A DNA stretch of 64,000 bases, taken from NCBI RefSeq assembly GCF_019320115.1, contig NC_089584.1, positions 106,905,799 through 106,969,798 of the forward strand, given 5' to 3'. The notes under the pieces are model-generated. The model had not been told where the DNA came from. It made no database searches and worked only from the letters and a program-made list of their open reading frames with translations. The position numbers and the translations under genes are program-made. Each line of letters starts with the position of its first letter. Positions within the stretch are counted from its first letter, which is position 1. The stretch is from Miscanthus floridulus (taxonomy: Eukaryota; Streptophyta; Magnoliopsida; Poales; Poaceae). Shown piece by piece: positions 57,474-64,000 of this stretch.

Positions 57474-58423
57474 TCACTGGGACTTATTGGAGCACACAAA
57501 GTCCCACGTCACATTGATCCAGTTCAGCCGGCCCTCTTTAGATTTCATTTTAAGAAAACCCTGACGATGGAGCCTATCTCTGCAAAGGTTTAGGACTTGC
57601 ACGAATACTGCATCAGCCTCGCTGATACCATCTTGAATCAGAATGTCCTGGACTTGCGTCAACTCCTGAGAATCGGCGTTACGATGGGCCTTCTGGGACC
57701 TAGCCTCTCTGAGAAATTTGCCCAGGTCTTCAAGGCACTCTTCTATGGATGGAGTTTGGCTACTCTTCTTGCTGCGAGGACTGTTAACTGAATATTCTCT
57801 ATGGACTCGCTTCAAGGGCTGATGACTACTAGGTGGAAGGACTGGCTCGTCCGACAAGGATGGAGGAGTCGAGGGCTTTCGTTACTGGGTGACTTGTTAG
57901 GTCGATGGCCCCTGTCGATACCAACTAGCCCCTATCACGTGGGGTGCGTCCCAAAATCGTGATCAGTTGCTCATAGCATTGGGGCCGTTTGAACTTGTTT
58001 CTAGCGGGTTGGCTACTTTCCTGCACATGTTCCAGTGATGGCGAAGTTAGTACTGAGTTAGTAGGAACCTAATTGCTACAAAAAAATCAAAGAAATGTGT
58101 GTAGTTAGAACCCTGGGGCTGGCGCCGTACCACTCGGGGTCAGCTGTAACCTCTCCAATTAGCGGGTCACGGCCTAGCCCAGTATGGGTCTGGCCGTCGC
58201 GCCAATTGAAGTGACAACGTTTTAGCTCGTTGTACTTGTTCTGGCACACTTTCTTGTTGTACCCGAGGTTCGTGACTTTGTTGAAGGCATGAACGATATT
58301 GGTCCAGCCTAGTGAGGTTGGACCGTGGGCATCGCTCCAGTGACAGAGGTCTTTCTGCTGGATGATTAGGTCAAGAAGCAGAGAGGTTGTTCTATCATCC
58401 CAGCAAGCACGGTCCTGGCTCAT
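57474..58423 (-). pseudogene. Second Harbinger Myb/SANT-like protein, decayed
   Basis: It starts MSQDRACWDDRTTSLLLDLI (Trp-containing Myb-like helix), then GWTNIVHAFNKVTNLGYNKK, QNKYNELKRCHFNWRDGQTH and TADPEWYGAS. Further down, YEQLITILGRTPRDRG is followed by a TAG stop. After a frame change comes RKPSTPPSLSDEPVLPPSSH with a basic patch and a C-terminal helix ending FVCSNKSQ. The order Myb gene first, transposase second differs from the element at 43801-47958. With a stop and a frameshift it is not expected to work. Confidence 0.75.
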
Positions 58424-60540
58424 CTGATTCAAGGAGCGACAAAGCTATTAGTAATGCAGCAATACCAAAATGTAATCACCAGTTAGGACATTGTATTAGA
58501 ATCTGTTGGAAACTAAAAACTGAGCCAACACACAAAAAAGAGAGAGTTGACACAGCCATGTGGCTTATGTCAACATAATGGAGGATGGAACTCCCTGCAT
58601 ATCAAGTTGGCAACTCAGATAATAAGTGGTGAACACCAAAAGGCGAACTGCCAAAAGGGGGAGACAGCGGGTCTATTGTGAACACATTAAGAAAACAAAC
58701 TAGATGGTTGACTGCCGTACAGAAGACACACCATACTTGTCAATGGAATGGAAGACATGTCAACCATAATATAGTTTGTCTTGTCTTTTCAATGCTGCAA
58801 AGTCCAACCAAGTAACAACCTTCCAAAAGCACATGCCGAAGCCAAGATTGTCCATCAGCGAAAACCAAGGCAACATAGAAGCACAAAGTCCAACCAGTTT
58901 CATGGTGAGCATACATACAAAATTTCATGGTGAAAAGCAAGAGATGAGGCAAGCAACTTAACCACAAGAATGACCGTGGTGCGTAAGGACCACCATTCAC
59001 TGTCACTGTAACATGACAAAAAGAGAACTAAACCCCAAATCCAAACAACAAATTGACAAATCATATCTCTAACTTGCCTTTTGTGGCCGTTTGCGGCGGT
59101 TTGAGCGGAGGTTGTAGTGGCTGCCAGCAGTTGGAGAGCAGGACAAAGCCGACGACGCTGCCAGTTTGGGCAGCGTTGATCACAACAGGACAAAACATCC
59201 CTTCTTTGTCTGCAGTGCAATCATAGAGCACACTTGTAAGATGAAAAACATAATCTGAATTGTTGTTTGACATTTAACACAACAATGAATCATTAGACTC
59301 GATAACTCGTAGGAGATAACCCTATATCGCACAGGAACAAAGTTTATAACAATAGAAATCGACTACTACTCCAAACATGTTACAAATTCAATGTCAGCCA
59401 AATCAATCGAACAAAACTAAGAAACTAAGTTAAGGAAAATGCCGGCTTGCAAATTAACTAAACTAACTCAGCTTCTCGATGAAGGCAAATGAGGAAAGCA
59501 ATACATTAACAACATAAGCTTGCGATGAAGCTTCCATTAAATTGCTCTGAAAGACTTCTTAGCTCCTAATTACCAGTACAAGTCGTAATCATCCGTGGCC
59601 AAATGGTGACATCGAGGTAGCACAAAACAGATGGATTAACAGGAGTAATTAAAGAGCATTTATGTTATCAGGGGGATCAGCCTAACTAAGTAGCTCATGG
59701 CCAACCAGTTGCCAAACAAAATTATAGAACATGTGCACCAAACAAATGGCATGATATCTTGCAGCTCCACCTCAACACTATACCGAGCGCAACCTTACAA
59801 ACCGACCAAACAAGACGAGAACGTTAATAACCATAAATGGTTCGGGAACTAAGTTACTAATAGCAAAAATTGACTGCAAACCCAAACAACAGTTAGCAAA
59901 AGGTGATTCGAAGGTTAACTAAGCCATTAAGCATCATCTGCCAGATCTGTTCGGAAAGTATTCAGAAACATAGTCCTAAAATATGTACGTAGAGCACTTA
60001 TGTAATATAGAAACAAGATGTGGGGATTTCTATCGGACACATAGAGGAGCATACATGAGTACATGTTGGATCTCAAATCCGGCGGGGTCAAACTACGCCG
60101 GCGTCGGGTTCCAGGGGGCTTACCGTTCTGGAAGTAGTCGCCGTTGATGGATCCGGGGAGGGAGGCCGAGACCACTGTCACCGAGGCCGGCGAGAGTGAG
60201 GGAAACCCTAGCCACGCGGAGGTCAAACTACAAGACGACCAGCTACGGTTCAGAGGCGGACAGGTGAGAGGACGGAGGCGTGGGATTCGGGTTACCTGCC
60301 TGGCCGTAGGCGCCGTCGCTGGAAGGCGGGGTGGGGGAAGAGGACGACGACACGGTAAGCGCAGCCCCGGTGAGGACGGCGTACAGAGGCGGCCGCGTCC
60401 GGATCCGGTGGCCACCGACACCGCCCGTTGACGCGGCGCGGACTACCGCCGGTAAATGCGCGGACCGATGGCGAGGAGCGGCGCGGGTGCGTGGAACCCT
60501 AACCACCGACGGGAGAAAGGGGAGAAAGTGAGAGACGCGA
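58424..60540. other. Mostly non-coding, with two exon-like pieces on the minus strand
   Basis: No complete gene. On the minus strand, about 60170-60122 reads SLPGSINGDYFQN and ends at a GTAAGC donor. About 59225-59065 follows a CACTGCAG acceptor and reads DKEGMFCPVVINAAQTGSVV then GFVLLSNCWQPLQPPL. The phases would fit (FQN|DKEG), so they may be two exons of one transcript, perhaps the leader of the Harbinger genes. I do not recognise the product. Confidence 0.35.
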
Positions 60541-60561
60541 CCGAGCAACGAGTATAAGTTC

Positions 60562-60621
60562 CAACCGTTCGGCTGGTGCGGTTGGTGCTGGGTTGATAAG
60601 CCCAGCCAGCCGACCGAACGG
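60562..60621. repeat. GC-rich inverted repeat
   Basis: CCGTTCGGCTGGTGCGG on the left pairs imperfectly with CCAGCCGACCGAACGG on the right around GTGCTGGGTTGATAAGCCCA. It is either a tiny MITE or the end of the neighbouring element. It lies about 270 bp before the UGT start. Confidence 0.5.
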
Positions 60622-60886
60622 AGCGAAAGTAGATTCCCAAATCCTAATCCAGATTTCAATACCCATCCGTGGAGCAGCTAGCAATCTCATCCTGTCCGAC
60701 AAGAAAATAAATTAGTCAGCTACTTCGCCGTCAGGGCAGTGAGCACCTCTAGAAAAATGTGACAGCGAAGCTAGCAAGCCATTTCCACAGCAGCTCTGAC
60801 CTCTGAGGGCTGAGGCCACAGGCAGGCTATAGTTCCCTGTCTTATCTCCTTTCCTGGTTGACCAGCCGTGCGCCCGTGCCTCAGAG

Positions 60887-62338
60887 ATGGACAACGGATC
60901 CGAGAAGCAGATCGCCGTTCTGTACCCCGTCGGCGGCGTCGGGCACATCGGCCCGATGACGCAGCTCGCCAAGGTCTTCCTCCGCCACGGCTACGACGTC
61001 ACCATGGTGCTCATCGAGCCGCCCATCAAGTCGACCGACTCCGGCGCCGGCTTCATCGAGCGTGTCGCCGCCTCCAACCCGTCCATCACCTTCCACGTCC
61101 TGCCGCCGATCCCTCCCCCGGACTTGGCCAGCTCCACCAAGCACCCTTTCCTCCTCATACTGGAGCTGATGCGCCGGTACAACGAGGAGCTCGAGAGCTT
61201 CCTCCGCTCCATCCCCCGGGAGCGCCTGCACTCCCTCGTCATCGACCTGTTCTGCACCCACGCCATCGACGTGGCAACGAAGGTGGGCGTCCCTGTCTAC
61301 AAGTTCTTCGCCTCAGGCGCCGGGACTCTGGCCATCTTCGCCCAGTTGCCGGCGCTGCTTGCCGGCAGACAGACGGGCCTCAAAGAACTTGGGGACACGC
61401 CCCTCGAGTTCCTTGGGGTCCCGTCCATGCCGGCGTCCCATCTCGTCACGTCGCTGCTGGAGAGTCCGGAGGACGAGCTGTGCAGGACCATGATGCAGAT
61501 CTTGGAGCGCCACGCGGACACCCACGGCGTTCTGGTCAACACGTTCGAGTCGCTGGAGAGCCGGGCCCTGCAGGCGTTGAGGGACCCCCTGTGCGTTCCC
61601 GGCCAGGTGCTGCCTCCAGTTTACTCCGTCGGGCCGTTGGTTGGCGCGGGCTTGACGATGGACAAGCAGGAAGGAGGTTCTAGGCACGAATGCCTCGCGT
61701 GGCTGGACGCGCAGCCAGAGCGCAGCGTGGTGTTCCTCTGCTGGGGGAGCAAGGGCGCCCTACCAAAGGAGCAGCTCAAGGAGATCGCCGTTGGCCTGGA
61801 AAGATGTGGGCAACGGTTCCTATGGGTCGTGCGCACGCCGGCAGGCAGCGACGGGCCCAGAAGATACTGGGAGCAACGTGCCGAGGCGGATCTAGACGCG
61901 CTCTTGCCGGAGGGCATCTTGGAGCGGACCAAGGGCCGTGGCCTCGTCATCACGTCATGGGCACCGCAGGTGGATGTGCTCAACCACCCCGCTACGGGCG
62001 TATTCGTCACCCACTGCGGGTGGAACTCGACGCTGGAGGCGATCGCGGCGGGGGTGCCGATGCTGTGTTGGCCACTAGCGGGCGCGGAGCAGAGGATGAA
62101 CAAGGTGTTTGTAACCGAGGACATGGGCGTCGGGGTGGAGATGGAGGGCTACATGGCAGGTTTCATCAAGGCTGAAGAAATAGCGGGAAAAGTGAGGCTA
62201 GCGTTGGACGCCGAGGAGGGGACGAGGCTTAGGAAACGAGCAGTGCAGCTGAAGAAAGAAACGCAGGAAGCGCTGGAGGACGGTGGCTCGTCGCAGGCGG
62301 CATTTCTCCGATTCTTGTCAGATGTTGCAAGTCTTTAG
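60887..62338 (+). CDS. UDP-glycosyltransferase, UGT88-like, with altered PSPG box
   Basis: This is an intronless 483-aa family-1 glycosyltransferase closely similar to the gene at 49383 (same motifs, nearly collinear). Catalytic His20 lies in GVGHIGPM and Asp120 in LVIDLFCTHAIDVA. The donor-side loop has VFLCWGSKGALPKEQ near 292. The PSPG box runs 358-402 and is 45 residues instead of 44: the segment WPLxAEQ of the paralogs is WPLAGAEQ, an in-frame three-base gain just before the Glu-Gln that holds the sugar. The C-terminus ends FLSDVASL. The start codon matches the first paralog in context. No clear TATA box is seen in the 170 bases upstream. Likely role: glucosylation of a phenolic acceptor. 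Donor choice is less certain than for the first paralog. Confidence 0.94.
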   Translation: MDNGSEKQIAVLYPVGGVGHIGPMTQLAKVFLRHGYDVTMVLIEPPIKSTDSGAGFIERVAASNPSITFHVLPPIPPPDLASSTKHPFLLILELMRRYNEELESFLRSIPRERLHSLVIDLFCTHAIDVATKVGVPVYKFFASGAGTLAIFAQLPALLAGRQTGLKELGDTPLEFLGVPSMPASHLVTSLLESPEDELCRTMMQILERHADTHGVLVNTFESLESRALQALRDPLCVPGQVLPPVYSVGPLVGAGLTMDKQEGGSRHECLAWLDAQPERSVVFLCWGSKGALPKEQLKEIAVGLERCGQRFLWVVRTPAGSDGPRRYWEQRAEADLDALLPEGILERTKGRGLVITSWAPQVDVLNHPATGVFVTHCGWNSTLEAIAAGVPMLCWPLAGAEQRMNKVFVTEDMGVGVEMEGYMAGFIKAEEIAGKVRLALDAEEGTRLRKRAVQLKKETQEALEDGGSSQAAFLRFLSDVASL

Positions 62339-63569
62339 AGAGTAGCTTCGGAAGCGATGTACTCGCTCGCCACCACCAACAACCAACATGTTGTCCTAGT
62401 CGTCCCTATGTGCAAACCAAACACAGGAATGCCCTGCCCCAAATCTAAATTCTAAAAAGCTTCTGGTTGTGTGCATAACTATATGGAAACCGGGACAAAA
62501 ATTGTTCTCCCTAGAAAAAAATCCTCAGGAGCTGCTTGCTCTTATGGAGCCACCTATACATGCCACTCTACATTTATCTACAATGTAACTACAACAAAAA
62601 CTTTAAACTAAAGAATGTCATATTATATATCTATTGCATAGATCTACATGTAGAGTCTAACAAAACTAGATTTTTCTTTTTACGATTTTTTTGACGATTT
62701 TATACAATTTTTAAAAGTTTCGACCGGTTTATGAAATAAAAAAGAGCACGTGGTGTCACATCGGTGGCCACGTAGGCAACAGAGACCTATGTGGCCTGCT
62801 TTTGATGACGGCTACGACATGTTCGCTTGAACTTATCAGTCATGGTACAGTGTTTTTTTCTCGCAACAAAACAGCATTAACCGACTTATTAGCCGCAAAA
62901 ACTATCAGTTGAACAGCTTAGAAGTTCATGGACCCAGATGAGCAGAAAAAATTTTATGGACCCAGATGAAAAGTGAGAAAAAGTTTAATGACCCAAGGTG
63001 CAATTCACTTAAAAATTTAAAAGAAATACCAGAAACACCTACTTCGTAGGATATCCACAGAGCAGCTAGATGCATATTATTGAGGAACATGAAAATATTG
63101 TTTGAATCACTAGCCAGTGGAAATGGTTATTGATATCCATGTACCTTCCTTAAGGCGGGTCATATCATTCATACAACTGTTGTAAAAATAATCATTCATA
63201 CAATCTCAATTTTTAGAGCGCACGCATGCAAAGTTTTGAGGGATGAGTAACGGAGCAGATGCCTTTTTAGAGATATTTTAAGTCAATTTTTTTTAGATGT
63301 AACAAAATTCATAGAAAAAGTGCAAAGATTGAATTATTAGATACATCGTAAAATATATTTTCATAATCTGCTTATTTAATTTAACAAACATTTGTGTTCC
63401 TTTCTATAATTCAGTTATATATATATTTTTTTACTTAAGATAACTTTAGAAAATAATTCATTTAGAGACGGAAGTACGTACCGTAATGTTTATTCATGAG
63501 AGCATCCACAAAAATGCATAAAAGTAGGCAATAGACGTTAGATATAGCCATATGATGATTCAATATTCC
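62339..63569. other. 3' flank and spacer with a MITE remnant
   Basis: No gene. About 62815-62922 resembles the common MITE beginning ATGTTCGCTTGAACTTATCA, with the TTTTTTCTCGCAACAAAACA core and an inverted CAGTTGAACAG right end. The rest is AT-rich. Confidence 0.45.
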
Positions 63570-63890
63570 AAGGCGTAAAGTTTTGGGATATCACATCAGG
63601 TGTCATACGGGGGTATCGCATGAGGCGTTCGGATACTAATAAAAAAACAAATTACACAATCCATCAGTAATCCACGAGACAAATTTATTAAGCCTAATTA
63701 ATCCGGCATTAGCACATATGTTACTGTAGCACCACATTATCAAATCATAGACTAATTATGCTTAAAAAAAATTATCTCATAAATTAGTTGCAAACTGTGC
63801 AATTAATTATTTTTAAGTCTATATTTAATACTTGATATATGTGTCTAAACATTCGATGGGATAGAGAGAACTGAGAACTAAACAAGGCCT
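63570..63890. mobile_element. Tourist-like MITE (widespread grass family)
   Basis: The interior has ACGAGACAAATTTATTAAGC, TGTTACTGTAGCACCACATT, CTGTGCAATTAATTA and AACATTCGATGGGATAG, and the right end is AACTAAACAAGGCCT. These are family hallmarks. The left end, near AAAGTTTTGGGATATCACAT, is worn, so the start is approximate. Confidence 0.65.
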
Positions 63891-64000
63891 ACGCATTGTG
63901 AAACTAGTAGGTAGTAAAAAATAGCATGTATTGAACTCATGGCTGGGATTGGGAAAGGAAAACTCATGGCCAGGAGTAGTAAGAAAAATTTACCAAATTG

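Larger units (their letters stand above)
54007..60625 (-). mobile_element. Remains of a second Harbinger element with host gene fragments
   Basis: This region holds a Harbinger transposase remnant (57018-55920) and a Myb-like remnant (58423-57474), both on the minus strand, plus exon-like host fragments. Weakly similar GC-rich inverted ends are seen: CCCCGTTTGGCACGCAGGCT at about 54010 and, from the right, CTCCGTTCGGTCGGCTGGCT at about 60620. I found no matching target duplication, so the borders are a guess and more than one element may be involved. Confidence 0.35.

Noticed and set aside
1..64000. CRISPR arrays, operons, phage or plasmid functions
   Set aside because: The window is plant nuclear DNA; the regular repeats found are LTRs, transposon ends or minisatellites.

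Overview
This window is repeat-rich nuclear DNA from a grass, most likely a panicoid (sorghum, sugarcane, Miscanthus or maize relatives). The reasons are a CACTA element whose ends are built from CTTTGCCGAGTGC units, a Tat-lineage Gypsy element with an extra antisense gene, Stowaway and Tourist MITEs, GC-rich intronless glycosyltransferase genes next to AT-rich spacers, and many changes of the kind expected from methyl-cytosine decay. Nothing looks bacterial, viral or organellar.

The only host genes I can support are three tandem family-1 UDP-glycosyltransferases on the + strand, closest to the UGT88 type (group E, small-molecule glucosylation). Two have full-length uninterrupted reading frames (49383-50828, 481 aa; 60887-62338, 483 aa). 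The third is dead: its first 64 bases are at 6477-6540 and the rest at 26204-27474, separated by a 19.7-kb insertion, and the body has several frameshifts.

Region by region. 404-1563 is a Pack-MULE-like element with long terminal inverted repeats carrying a scrambled class III peroxidase fragment. About 2030-6360 is a larger MULE-like element with a decayed plant-mobile-domain (PMD/MAIN-like) gene; it ends about 120 bp before the ATG of the dead UGT. 6541-26202 is a decayed Copia retrotransposon inside that UGT, and inside its leader sits a 13-kb non-autonomous LTR element (7824-20818) with 4.8-kb LTRs and one conserved but unrecognised ORF. 28250-28611 is a long-TIR MITE with a 9-bp target duplication. 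28705-43231 is a CACTA element opened by a 13-kb Gypsy/Tat retrotransposon (29820-42874) with 472-bp LTRs. 43801-47958 is a complete-ended PIF/Harbinger element whose Myb-like ORF is open but whose transposase has lost part of its catalytic core. After the first intact UGT come MITEs, then (54-60.6 kb) a second, older Harbinger gene pair mixed with exon-like fragments of host genes, including a V-ATPase subunit a exon, and a hAT-type MITE. The second intact UGT and more MITEs close the window.

The order of events can be partly read. The Copia LTRs are much more diverged (roughly a tenth of sites by eye) than the Gypsy LTRs (about 20 of 472 sites, all transitions) or the sampled start of the large-LTR element (about 2%). 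The UGT was therefore broken first and its insertion later enlarged. The two intact UGTs probably act on similar acceptors, but the third gene has a one-residue insertion in the sugar-donor signature, so donor use may differ.
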